Source: Phycisphaeraceae bacterium (GTDB taxonomy: Bacteria; Planctomycetota; Phycisphaerae; Phycisphaerales; Phycisphaeraceae). Taken from it: a DNA stretch of 10,904 nt. A program made the translations under genes and the position numbers. Positions 1-6,150 of the stretch are shown here, piece by piece; within the stretch, counting starts at the first letter, position 1, and every line of letters begins with the position of its first letter. The notes below the pieces were generated by a model that saw only the letters and a program-made list of their open reading frames with translations, was not told the origin of the DNA and searched no databases. Where the stretch lies: the NCBI GenBank assembly GCA_020850375.1, contig JADZET010000346.1, positions 1 to 10,904 of the forward strand. Direction: 5' to 3'.

Positions 1-294
1 CCGCCAGTCGCGGGTGCTCTTGCCGAAGGCCACGCCGCCGCCCTTCATGATGTTCGTGCGGACGGCCCCGCGGCGGGCGTTGCCCGTGCCCTTCTGCTTG
101 TAGAGCTTGCGGGTCGAGCCCTCGACCTGGCTGCGCTTCTTGGTGGCGCTGGTGCCCTGACGCCGGTTGGCGTGCATGGCGACGTAGGCCTGCTTGAGCA
201 GCGCGTGACGCACCTCGCCGCCGAGCAGCTGCTCGTCGACCTTGAGCGTGCTGACCTGCTTGCCGTCCTGATTATGAACTGGGATCTCGATCAT
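1..294 (-). CDS. rplD: 50S ribosomal protein L4, N-terminal part (runs off the window)
   Basis: L4 binds 23S rRNA early in assembly of the large subunit, and its extended loop lines the peptide exit tunnel. Only the first 98 codons are present; the gene continues past the left edge. The translation begins MIEIPVHNQDGK. It carries the L4 core motif KGTGNARRGAVR followed by GGGVAFGKSTRDW near the edge, where most bacteria have KGTGRAR and GGGxxFGP. The ATG at 294 is preceded by AGGTGA about 7 nt upstream, a usable ribosome binding site. It lies 163 nt downstream of rplC on the same strand, in the normal S10-L3-L4 order. Identity is secure; only the missing C-terminus cannot be checked. Confidence 0.96.
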   Translation of the reverse strand, partial: MIEIPVHNQDGKQVSTLKVDEQLLGGEVRHALLKQAYVAMHANRRQGTSATKKRSQVEGSTRKLYKQKGTGNARRGAVRTNIMKGGGVAFGKSTRDWR

Positions 295-457
295 GGTGCT
301 TCACCTACGGCCCGGGTTCGTTCTGCCGCCGGGATACGTTTCTGTCGCCGCCCGGCGTCATCGATCAGGACCATCCGGGCAACTCGGCATCAGGGGTCAA
401 AATGTCTGGACGTCGTGGTATCACCCGCAGCTCCGGGGAGCTTCCCGGGGGGGGGAC
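295..457. other. Spacer between rplC and rplD
   Basis: This 163-nt gap is long for an S10 operon, where neighbours are usually a few to tens of bases apart. It holds a run of nine G (447-455) directly beside the rplC stop codon, and a short GC-rich inverted repeat (CCGGG/CCCGG, about 433-448). No terminator with a U-tract and no convincing promoter is visible, so read-through from rplC is expected. Confidence 0.6.
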
Positions 458-1138
458 TTACGACGCCGCAGCGAGTCTGGCCTTGCCTTTGTACAACCTC
501 ACCGCCTGCCGGATCACCAACAGGCCGTCACGTGCTCCGGGCACGGCGCCTTTGACGATCAGCAGGTTGCGTTGTTTGTCGTGCTCAATGAGTTCGAGGG
601 AGCGAGCCGTGACGCGCCCGGCGCCCATGTGACCGGGCATGCGCAGGCCCTTCTTGGGCTTGCCCGTGCCGCGGTTGCTGGACCGGCCCGAGATCGAGCC
701 CGGCGAGCGGTGCTTGCGTTCCGTGCCGTGCGAGGCGCACAGGCCCTTGAAGTTGTGCCGCTTCATGACGCCGGCGAAGCCCTTGCCCTTGCTCGTGCCG
801 ACGACGTCAACGTACTTGACGCCCTCGAAGGCGCCCACCGTAATCTCTTGGCCGAGCGTGTAATTGCCCGCGTCGTCGCCAGCCACGCGGAACTCGCGGT
901 GCATGCGGAGCGGGGTCCGGCCGGCCTTGGCGTCGTGGCCGATCACCTGCATGGTCGAGTTGCGGGGCTTGACGTCCTCGAAGCCGATCTGCACGGCCTC
1001 GTAGCCGTCGCTGTCCGCGGTCTTGACCTGGGTGACGAAGCAGGGGCCCGCCTGGATGATGGTGACCGGGACGTTCTTGCCGTCCTTGTCATACCGGCGG
1101 GTCATGCCAACTTTTCTGCCGAGCAATACAGCGGTCAT
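458..1138 (-). CDS. rplC: 50S ribosomal protein L3
   Basis: L3 is one of the two proteins that start large-subunit assembly; its central loop reaches towards the peptidyl-transferase centre. The 226-residue product is slightly longer than the usual 205-215. The start MTAVLLGRKVGMTR is typical, as are VDVVGTSKGKGFAGVMKRHNF (about 110-130), MPGHMGAGRVTARSL (about 167-181) and NLLIVKGAVPGA (about 191-202). The loop at about 147-164 reads GSISGRSSNRGTGKPKKG, longer and more basic than the common GSIGxxxTPGxVFKG form, and the glutamine methylated in E. coli L3 has no obvious counterpart. The C-terminus carries a basic and alanine-rich tail. GGGAGG lies about 8 nt before the ATG, a strong ribosome binding site. 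It follows rpsJ by 200 nt and precedes rplD. Confidence 0.98.
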   Translation of the reverse strand: MTAVLLGRKVGMTRRYDKDGKNVPVTIIQAGPCFVTQVKTADSDGYEAVQIGFEDVKPRNSTMQVIGHDAKAGRTPLRMHREFRVAGDDAGNYTLGQEITVGAFEGVKYVDVVGTSKGKGFAGVMKRHNFKGLCASHGTERKHRSPGSISGRSSNRGTGKPKKGLRMPGHMGAGRVTARSLELIEHDKQRNLLIVKGAVPGARDGLLVIRQAVRLYKGKARLAAAS

Positions 1139-1338
1139 GGATGAAACCTCCCAGGGGGCCTCGCCTTGGCGGGGCGATCGTGAGCCTTGTTGACCCGGGG
1201 CTGTCTACTTCCGGGGGCCGGCTCAGAGGATCGTGGCCTGATTGGTAAAGTGGTTTTTGTCTTTGCGGCCGGCGGTTTCCTCTGGGACCTGCCGGGCGGC
1301 CCGGACGCCGTGGCGCCCGAGCGTGGACTTGGCTTCCT
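1139..1338. other. Spacer between rpsJ and rplC
   Basis: This 200-nt gap inside the S10 operon contains GC-rich inverted repeats, for example CCGGG/CCCGG near 1292-1304 and a CGCCTTGGCG palindrome near 1162-1171. I see no U-tract terminator and no clear -35/-10 pair on the minus strand. An internal promoter or RNA structure is possible, but the sequence alone does not show it. Confidence 0.5.
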
Positions 1339-1647
1339 TTACGCCTTGATCTTCACAAACACGCCGGCGGGCACGACCATCCGGTTGAGCGCCTCGACGG
1401 TGCGGGCGTTGGGTTCAAAGATGTCAATGATCCGCTTGTGCGTGCGGATCTCGAACTGCTCACGGCTCTTCTTGTCGATGTGCGGGCTGCGCAGGACGGT
1501 GTACCGCTCGATGCGCGTCGGCAGCGGGATCGGACCGGCCACCTTGGCGTTGGTGCGCTTGGCGTGCTCGACGATCTCGCGCGCCGAGACGTCCAGCGCC
1601 TGGTGATCGTAGGCTTCCATACGAATGCGAATCTTGCCCGCGGCCAT
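1339..1647 (-). CDS. rpsJ: 30S ribosomal protein S10
   Basis: S10 is a small-subunit head protein and, in other bacteria, a partner of NusB in transcription antitermination. The 102-residue product matches the family length. It contains the S10 core [15 protein letters not shown] (5-19) and [13 protein letters not shown] (33-45), then [20 protein letters not shown] and the end [13 protein letters not shown]. The ATG at 1647 is chosen because the S10 homology starts there and AGGA lies about 7 nt upstream. The open frame runs further upstream, but that part is not S10-like and covers the promoter. This is the first gene of the operon here; tuf or fusA, common upstream neighbours elsewhere, are absent and replaced by a PEP-CTERM gene. 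Confidence 0.98.
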   Translation of the reverse strand: MAAGKIRIRMEAYDHQALDVSAREIVEHAKRTNAKVAGPIPLPTRIERYTVLRSPHIDKKSREQFEIRTHKRIIDIFEPNARTVEALNRMVVPAGVFVKIKA

Positions 1648-1677
1648 GGATGTTCCTGTTCGATCGTGGTTTAAGTC

Positions 1678-1714
1678 CAGGGCCGGATCTGCCGGGAACC
1701 AGCCCTGATCCCGG
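1678..1714 (-). promoter_or_regulatory. Structured rpsJ 5' leader with competing hairpins
   Basis: In the roughly 70-nt leader before rpsJ, three pairings compete. They are 1692-1697 with 1709-1714 (CCGGGA/TCCCGG), 1678-1683 with 1702-1707 (CAGGGC/GCCCTG), and 1683-1689 with 1707-1714 (CCGGATC/GATCCCGG, one bulged base). The three overlap, so only one can form at a time. This could be a translational or transcriptional control element for the ribosomal operon. In GC-rich DNA such short stems also arise by chance. Confidence 0.35.
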
Positions 1715-1726
1715 AGCGAGCCCAAT

Positions 1727-1754
1727 AGTTTAACGGGGCAGGAGGGGCTGTCAA
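1727..1754 (-). promoter_or_regulatory. Candidate promoter of the S10 operon
   Basis: On the minus strand a perfect TTGACA (1749-1754) is followed after 16 nt by TAAACT (1727-1732), four of six matches to the sigma-70 -10 box. Transcription would begin near 1720, about 70 nt before the rpsJ ATG. It sits between the terminator of the upstream gene and rpsJ, exactly where an operon promoter is needed. Confidence 0.6.
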
Positions 1755-1864
1755 ACGGGTGGGAGGCGGTTTGTGAACGCTCAACAGAAGTGTCCCCTGT
1801 CTTGGGTAGGTGGGCCCATGCTCCGCTGCGGCCTCGGCTACGCCTGGGTCCCTCCGTATATGAT

Positions 1865-1900
1865 AAAAAAAACAGGCCTGCGACGGTTCGCAGGCCTGTT
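1865..1900 (-). terminator. Intrinsic terminator after the CHRD gene
   Basis: A perfect 13-bp stem (1871-1883 with 1888-1900, loop CGGT) is followed on the minus strand by eight U residues (1865-1872 as A on the plus strand). It lies 21 nt past the stop of the CHRD gene. A second T-run on the plus strand (1907-1912) is offset by six bases, so weak activity in the other direction is possible. Confidence 0.9.
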
Positions 1901-1921
1901 CGCGGGTTTTTTCCTTCACAC

Positions 1922-2497
1922 TCACCAAGGGCGACGGCGAAGCAGCGAAGCGGCGCCGAAGGCCAGCACGACAGCGGAGGCGGGTTCGGGAATAATCTGG
2001 CCGCGGATCTCCCCGCCGGGGTGGGCGGTGGTGTGGACGTTGATGTAGAGCCCTTCGTTGAACAGGGCGGTGAGCTGGGCGGCGAGGGTGGTGCCATTGC
2101 CCTCCACGCCGTCCCAGACGCCGATGACCGTGCCGGCGCCGGCGTCGACGACTTGATCATCCAGGTCATTGACAAGGCCCCTCATGCCGAACACGACGCC
2201 GCCGTTGATGCCGAGCGGCGCCGCGTGAATGTGGATGCCCGTGACGTTGTCGTCGGCGGTGCCGGGCGTCTGGTTGCCGTCGAGATCCAGGCCGACAATC
2301 GTGATCGAATAGGCCAGGGCGGTCTGATCGTCGTTGAGCTCGAAGGTCGCCGTGGCGTGGGCAGTGGTGACGACCGGGCCGACTTCCTCCGCACCGATGA
2401 GGTTGGCGGAAAAGAAGGTCGCCGCCCGCGCCGAGGTTGCCGCGAAGGACAATGCCAGCACGCCGCAAACGCCCACCCGAAAAGCTCTGTGTCTCAT
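1922..2497 (-). CDS. Exported CHRD-domain protein with PEP-CTERM sorting signal
   Basis: A 191-residue secreted or surface protein. Residues 1-25 form a signal peptide ending TSARA, with cleavage likely before ATFF. Residues about 28-168 match the CHRD domain, named after chordin and found in many bacterial extracellular proteins of unknown role. Visible hallmarks are [14 protein letters not shown], the HIH motif [10 protein letters not shown] (87-96) and the closing block [18 protein letters not shown] (151-168). The C-terminus [21 protein letters not shown] (169-189) is a PEP-CTERM signal: PEP motif, hydrophobic helix and arginine cluster. Such signals are cut by an exosortase and the protein is anchored or released outside the cell. 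An Asp/Asn-rich loop (70-85) could bind cations, but this is a guess. GGAGA lies about 6 nt before the ATG. It is transcribed alone and ends at a strong terminator. The native ligand is unknown. Confidence 0.9.
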   Translation of the reverse strand: MRHRAFRVGVCGVLALSFAATSARAATFFSANLIGAEEVGPVVTTAHATATFELNDDQTALAYSITIVGLDLDGNQTPGTADDNVTGIHIHAAPLGINGGVVFGMRGLVNDLDDQVVDAGAGTVIGVWDGVEGNGTTLAAQLTALFNEGLYINVHTTAHPGGEIRGQIIPEPASAVVLAFGAASLLRRRPW

Positions 2498-2907
2498 CGT
2501 GCTTCTCCATTTCTAAAAACGAGGTTGCGTCCCGCCCCCAGAGGCGATTGCATATCAAAGACTGTAACGCGGAGGCGGGCGGAATCGCCATAGGAAATGG
2601 CGGATCGGCGGAAAAATCCTTCTTAGACAATGCGACTGCGCGCCCAAAAGAAATGATGACGTGATGATCCATTGATGACCTGCTGAGCAAGGCCTCAGCT
2701 CACCCAGATAATCACTGCGAATCAGTGGAGATCACAATCTGAAGCTCCGCTTGTCGTGTTCAGTGGTGCATCTTTTTTTTTGTTGGGTGGGCGAGGTGCC
2801 GTGCCTGGGCTAGGCTTGAGTGTTTCACCCCTGATATCCCTTCTTCGTTGCGGTCGCGGATCGACTGCCGGCGGAGTTTGAAACTCAACCCCCCTGGAAA
2901 AGAGAGC
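2498..2907. other. Divergent intergenic region between two PEP-CTERM genes
   Basis: This 410-nt region separates divergent genes and should carry both promoters, but I see no convincing -35/-10 pair on either strand. It contains a 6-bp inverted repeat CGCCAT/ATGGCG (2586-2602, loop AGGAA), three close copies of a TGATGA-type motif (2653-2660, 2662-2668, 2672-2679), an inverted repeat GCTGAG/CTCAGC (2682-2699) and a run of nine T (2773-2781). The clustered small repeats at 2650-2700 are plausible operator sites. No convincing open frame is present. Confidence 0.5.
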
Positions 2908-3849
2908 ATGATCAGAAACATCATCTGTGGGATGGTCGTGTGCGCCTTCACCTCCGTGGCCACGGGTGCCCCAACGCTCAACGGCGTTCGGGACGTGGCG
3001 TACGGTCCCGCCGTGGCGGTCCAGACGGTGGAGACGAACTTTGGCGACGCGAACCCCGCCGGCGGCAGTGAGCTTGACGCCGCCTATGCGGTCGTCGAGG
3101 GCGGCACGCTCTACCTGATGCTGACCGGCAATCTCGAGAACAACTTCAACAACCTCAACATCTTCATCGACTCGAAGAGCGGCGGCCAGAACGTGCTGCA
3201 GAACAACGCCAACTTTGGCGGCAACAACCCCGAGAACAACGGCTGGGCGGGCAAGTATGCCGGCTTCACCTTCGACGCCGGCTTCGCGGCCGACTACATG
3301 CTGATCCTGCGCAACGGCGACTTCGGCGGCAACCGCTTCGACATCGACTACGCCGTCGTGGGCGGCGGCCTCGGAAACTACCTGAATGCCGGTGATGTCT
3401 TCGCGGGTTCGCTCATAGGTTCAAACGCCTCGGCCCTGCCCAACGGCATCGGGGTCGCCTTTAACAACAGCAACTTCGGCGGCGTTCTCGGCGGGACCGG
3501 CGCCGCCAACCAGGCAGCCGCCCTTGCCGTCACCACCGGCATCGAGCTGGCGATCCCGCTGGCGGCGATCGGCAGCCCCGCCGGTGAGTTTAAGATCAGT
3601 GCGATGATCAACGGCAGCAACCATGACTACCTGTCGAACCAGTTCCTCGGCGGTCTGACGCCGCCGCAGGTCAACCTGGGCGGCGACGGGGTGGGCGGCT
3701 TCAACGGAACCGTCGGCCAGCTCAACATGAACAACTTCGCTGGCGAGCAGTTCTTCGTCGTCGTGCCCGAGCCCGCTTCTCTGATGCTGCTCGGGTGTTT
3801 GGCGCCGCTTGTCCTGGCTCGCCGCATGAGGAACGCTCGCGCCCGGTGA
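2908..3849 (+). CDS. Exported PEP-CTERM protein, uncharacterised Asn/Gly-rich family
   Basis: A 313-residue surface or secreted protein. The start at 2908 is chosen because MIRNIICGMVVCAFTSVATGA is a proper signal peptide; the 20 extra codons upstream would bury it. A weak purine-rich site (GGAAAAGAG) precedes it. The mature part opens with LNGVRDVAYGPAVAVQTVET, then an Asn-rich stretch NNFNNLNIFIDSKSGGQN, GFTFDAGFAADY, VTTGIELAIPLAAIG and NHDYLSNQFLGGL. I recognise these as conserved blocks of a family of PEP-CTERM proteins in Planctomycetota and Verrucomicrobiota, but I know of no established function. The pattern of beta-strands with FIDS suggests a jelly-roll fold, possibly carbohydrate binding; this is inference. 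The C-terminus (286-313) has VPEPASLMLLG, a hydrophobic helix and an arginine-rich tail for exosortase processing. Asn and Gly are enriched relative to its neighbours. Confidence 0.88.
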   Translation: MIRNIICGMVVCAFTSVATGAPTLNGVRDVAYGPAVAVQTVETNFGDANPAGGSELDAAYAVVEGGTLYLMLTGNLENNFNNLNIFIDSKSGGQNVLQNNANFGGNNPENNGWAGKYAGFTFDAGFAADYMLILRNGDFGGNRFDIDYAVVGGGLGNYLNAGDVFAGSLIGSNASALPNGIGVAFNNSNFGGVLGGTGAANQAAALAVTTGIELAIPLAAIGSPAGEFKISAMINGSNHDYLSNQFLGGLTPPQVNLGGDGVGGFNGTVGQLNMNNFAGEQFFVVVPEPASLMLLGCLAPLVLARRMRNARAR

Positions 3850-3996
3850 CATACCGTGCGGCGAATCAGGCGCGAACGGTCGGGCGCCTTCGCTTCGGGT
3901 CGTTGCCCGCCCTGTAGTTCCCGTCGGCATCACCGCGGCTGAAGAAGCCCTGTGACCACCTGCTTGCATTGCCCGGACGGATGCACACGGACTCAT

Positions 3997-4018
3997 AAAC
4001 ATCTGAATTGAAACATCT
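3997..4018. repeat. Pair of 8-bp direct repeats in an AT-rich patch
   Basis: AAACATCT occurs at 3997-4004 and 4011-4018, 14 nt apart, in an AT-rich patch of an otherwise GC-rich spacer (3850-4103). The patch lies about 90 nt before the start of the next PEP-CTERM gene, where a promoter or activator site would be expected. No good -35/-10 pair is visible beside it. The rest of the spacer shows only a weak 6-bp stem (3868-3889) without a U-tract. Confidence 0.4.
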
Positions 4019-4103
4019 TAAATCATCACTCTGGTATGCGCCCCCCCTTCTGGGATACGATCGTCAGCATCGTCACCACTCAAAAACCCGCCAAGGACAG
4101 ATC

Positions 4104-5057
4104 ATGCCAAGAAACAAACTCGGTTTTGCCGTTGCCACTGCCGTTGCGCTGCTGACGACCTACCCCACCACCGCCGCCCCGCTTTTCAGCGAGAACTTTG
4201 AGGTCGACCCCACCGCCAGCTGGACGGTCAACAACGGCCCAAGCGACGAGGCCCATGACTTTTTCTTCGACTACAGCACCGTCGGCATCCCCGCCGCGCC
4301 AAGCGGAGCCGGCACACGCGGCATGAAGCTCCAGGCCAATCTCGCCAACGGCATCTTCGGCGGCATGAGCGTCTCGCCGACCGGCCAAACCTTCACCGGC
4401 AATTACACCGTCTCCTTCGATCTCTGGTCGAACTTCAACGGCCCATTCCCCGGCGGCGGCAGCGGGTCAACCAACCTGTCGACCTACGGCGTAGGCACCG
4501 CCGGCGGCACCCCCCAATGGCCCGGGGGCGTGCAGGACAGCGTCTGGTTCGCCAACACCGGCGACGGCGGGTCCGCCGCCGACTGGCGGGCCTATTCACC
4601 CGCCGCTTCAACCAGCTATCTCGATGGCGACCCCGTCTACGCCGCCGCCACCCGCAACAACACCGACCCCTACTACGTCGGCTTCGGCGGCGTCTCCGCC
4701 CCAGCCGCGCAGCTCCTCCTCTTCCCCCAACAGACCGGCACAACCAACGTCGGCTCCAGCGGCATGGATTGGCATCAGGTCATCATCGACGTCAATAGCG
4801 GCATCGTCACCTGGACCGTCGATGGCCTGCTCCTGGCCACCGTCGATGCTTCGGAAATGACCCTCGGCGGCGGCAACATCTTCTTCGGTCATTCCGACAC
4901 CAACGCCTCTTCCTCCACCGACCCCAACGACGCCGCCCTGCTCTTCACGCTCATCGACAACGTCGTCGTTACCCCCGAGCCCGGCTCACTCACCCTCCTG
5001 ACCCTTGCCGCCCTGACTCTGATCGCCCCCCAACGCCGTCCGCGACGTCACCTCTAA
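4104..5057 (+). CDS. Exported PEP-CTERM protein, uncharacterised, probable beta-sandwich
   Basis: A 317-residue exported protein. The ATG at 4104 is chosen because AAGGA lies about 7 nt upstream and the product then begins with a clean signal peptide, MPRNKLGFAVATAVALLTTY, with cleavage near residue 25. An upstream in-frame TTG at 4008 would add 32 unlikely residues. The mature protein starts PLFSENFEVDPTASWTVNN, a typical opening for a lectin-like (concanavalin/laminin G-type) beta-sandwich. Later blocks are YTVSFDLWSNFNGP, SVWFANTGDGG, YYVGFGG, DWHQVIIDVNSGIVTWTVDG and IFFGHSDTNASSS. The order of strands, ending with a WTVDGLLLATVD block, fits that fold, but no catalytic residues stand out. 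The C-terminus (290-317) is TPEPGSLTLLTLAALTLIAP plus basic residues, a PEP-CTERM signal. It shares no obvious sequence with the PEP-CTERM gene upstream beyond the signals. A probable terminator follows at 5162. Confidence 0.88.
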   Translation: MPRNKLGFAVATAVALLTTYPTTAAPLFSENFEVDPTASWTVNNGPSDEAHDFFFDYSTVGIPAAPSGAGTRGMKLQANLANGIFGGMSVSPTGQTFTGNYTVSFDLWSNFNGPFPGGGSGSTNLSTYGVGTAGGTPQWPGGVQDSVWFANTGDGGSAADWRAYSPAASTSYLDGDPVYAAATRNNTDPYYVGFGGVSAPAAQLLLFPQQTGTTNVGSSGMDWHQVIIDVNSGIVTWTVDGLLLATVDASEMTLGGGNIFFGHSDTNASSSTDPNDAALLFTLIDNVVVTPEPGSLTLLTLAALTLIAPQRRPRRHL

Positions 5058-5161
5058 GGCGTTCCAACGACTCCGACCCGGCGGGACCAACGCTCGGCAT
5101 TGCGGGGACGACTTCCCACACCGTAGCTGTGCACTACCTGTGTTAGTTGGGCGCCCTAAAA

Positions 5162-5177
5162 GACCCGGGGCCGGGTC
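5162..5177 (+). terminator. Probable terminator after the second plus-strand PEP-CTERM gene
   Basis: GACCCG (5162-5167) pairs with CGGGTC (5172-5177) around a GGGC loop, followed by the T-rich GTCTTATTTGATT. The stem is short and the T-tract interrupted, so strength is uncertain. It lies about 105 nt past the stop codon. Confidence 0.45.
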
Positions 5178-5184
5178 GTCTTAT

Positions 5185-5212
5185 TTGATTCCCGTCTGCG
5201 CTGACGTACACT
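5185..5212 (+). promoter_or_regulatory. Candidate promoter of tRNA-Pro
   Basis: TTGATT (5185-5190) and TACACT (5207-5212) are separated by 16 nt; each matches four of six sigma-70 consensus bases. Transcription would begin near 5219, about 13 nt before the mature tRNA, a normal 5' leader for RNase P removal. Confidence 0.5.
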
Positions 5213-5231
5213 AGAGGTCTACAAGCAAACA

Positions 5232-5306
5232 CGGGGTGTAGCGCAGCTTGGTTAGCGCGTCTGACTGGGGGTCAGAAGGTCGCGAGTTCGAATCTCGCCA
5301 CCCCGA
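5232..5306 (+). tRNA. tRNA-Pro, anticodon GGG
   Basis: A complete cloverleaf of 75 nt. The acceptor stem is CGGGGTG/CACCCCG; its C1-G72 pair is a proline identity feature. The D stem is GCGC/GCGC, the anticodon stem TCTGA/TCAGA and the T stem GCGAG/CTCGC with loop TTCGAAT. The anticodon loop CTGGGGG places GGG at 5267-5269 and G at position 37, as expected for m1G37. The discriminator is A5306. The 3' CCA is not encoded and must be added by a CCA-adding enzyme. It decodes CCC and CCU. Confidence 0.98.
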
Positions 5307-5339
5307 TTGAAAAAACCGCCTCCGGGCGGTTTTTTCAAT
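5306..5339 (+). terminator. Symmetric, bidirectional terminator after tRNA-Pro
   Basis: A perfect 15-bp stem: ATTGAAAAAACCGCC (5306-5320), loop TCCG, then GGCGGTTTTTTCAAT (5325-5339). Six A on one side and six T on the other make it an intrinsic terminator in both directions. It ends the tRNA transcript and can also stop minus-strand transcripts coming from the SGNH gene. Its first base overlaps the tRNA discriminator base. Confidence 0.95.
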
Positions 5340-5348
5340 TGAGCCGTG

Positions 5349-5442
5349 GAACAGGTGAATAGTCGAACAGGTGACCGAACCAGAAGACCCAAGACTACCG
5401 GATTCTTCCACTGCGGTCTCCTGTTCAACTGTTCTCCTGCTC
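5349..5442. repeat. 94-nt imperfect palindrome built from tandem 16-nt units
   Basis: The left arm (5349-5376) and the reverse complement of the right arm (5415-5442) agree at 23 of 28 positions. The match resumes in register with GAAGA (5383-5387) against TCTTC (5404-5408), leaving a loop at 5388-5403. Each arm is itself a tandem repeat of period 16: GAACAGGTGA at 5349 and 5365, and TCTCCTG at 5417 and 5433. In a minus-strand RNA two of the five mismatches become G-U pairs. It lies between the tRNA terminator and the stop of the SGNH gene and has no open frame of its own. It could be a REP- or MITE-like dispersed element or a 3' UTR hairpin. Confidence 0.75.
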
Positions 5443-5463
5443 AAGAATTGCTCCCCTGCCACC

Positions 5464-6096
5464 TCACCCCGCCGCAAAGATCTCCCTGACCTTTTCCGCC
5501 ATCGCCATTCCCAACTTCCCGTGCTCGGGGGCATCGAAGTGCACGCCGTCGACCGGGCTCGAGACCATGACCAAGCCGGCGTCGAAGAACAGCGAGCCGG
5601 TCTGGCGAGCGACGAACTGGTAGCACATCGCCAGCTTAGTGGACTTGATGTGGGCCCCGGCCATCGGCTCAAAGCCCTCGACCATCGGCAGCACCGACGG
5701 CGGTGAGACCAAAAGTGTCCGCGGGGCCTTGCCGCCCGGACCCGCCCCGCTGGCACGCACGGCGTTGGCCAGCACCTCCATCCCGCGAGCGATGTCAAAG
5801 GCCGCCAGGCCGTAGCGGGCCTGAAGGTCGTTGGTCCCGAGCATGATGATGACCAGGTTGATCGGCTGATGGCTGGCCAGGCAGGGGATGAGATAGTCCT
5901 TGCCGTTGCGGCACGGGCTCATGGGGTCGTCGATGACGGTGGTCCGGCCGCCGAGCCCCTCCTCGATGACCTCGTAGTCCAGCCCGAGCTGATCGCGCAT
6001 CACGCCGGGCCAGCGGGTGTGACGGTCGTAGCGGCTGCCGTCGGCGGGGTTGGCGCCGAAGGTGTTCGAGTCACCGAAGCAGAGGATGGTCTTCAC
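5464..6096 (-). CDS. SGNH/GDSL-family esterase (arylesterase/acyltransferase type)
   Basis: A 210-residue hydrolase of the SGNH fold, probably an esterase or deacetylase. The catalytic blocks are clear: GDSNTFG with nucleophile Ser10, the block II glycine in EEGLGGRT (Gly50), GTND with Asn89, and PVDGVHFD with Asp183 and His186. The blocks DYEVIEEGLGGRTT and LVIIMLGTNDL, with LLVSPP after them, strongly resemble the Mycobacterium smegmatis arylesterase/acyltransferase MsAcT subfamily. There is no signal peptide, so it is likely cytoplasmic. GTG at 6096 is chosen because AAAGGA lies about 7 nt upstream and KTILCFGDS follows at once; an in-frame GTG at 6120 has no ribosome site. It starts 54 nt after the propeller gene on the same strand, so co-transcription is likely and a carbohydrate ester is a plausible substrate. 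The exact substrate cannot be told. Confidence 0.93.
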   Translation of the reverse strand: MKTILCFGDSNTFGANPADGSRYDRHTRWPGVMRDQLGLDYEVIEEGLGGRTTVIDDPMSPCRNGKDYLIPCLASHQPINLVIIMLGTNDLQARYGLAAFDIARGMEVLANAVRASGAGPGGKAPRTLLVSPPSVLPMVEGFEPMAGAHIKSTKLAMCYQFVARQTGSLFFDAGLVMVSSPVDGVHFDAPEHGKLGMAMAEKVREIFAAG

Positions 6097-6150
6097 AAAT
6101 GCGTCCTTTCGGTGGCCCACGGAAGGAATTTCAGGCGAGGGTGAAGCGAC

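Noticed and set aside
293..1144. Plus-strand open frame of 283 codons
   Set aside because: It is antisense to rplC, whose identity is certain.
1648..2175. Upstream extension of the rpsJ reading frame
   Set aside because: It covers the rpsJ promoter and the terminator of the CHRD gene and shows no S10-like sequence.
2773..2781. Run of nine T as a terminator
   Set aside because: No stable hairpin precedes it on the plus strand, and no plus-strand gene ends upstream.
3868..3889. AGGCGC/GCGCCT stem as a terminator of the first plus-strand PEP-CTERM gene
   Set aside because: Only 6 bp with a 10-nt loop and no T-tract; such stems are common by chance at this GC content.
5211..5798. Minus-strand open frame of 195 codons ending in GWRDSNSRPSDPQSDALTK
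   Set aside because: The C-terminal part is the antisense translation of tRNA-Pro, a well-known false protein in databases, and the rest lies out of frame over the SGNH gene.
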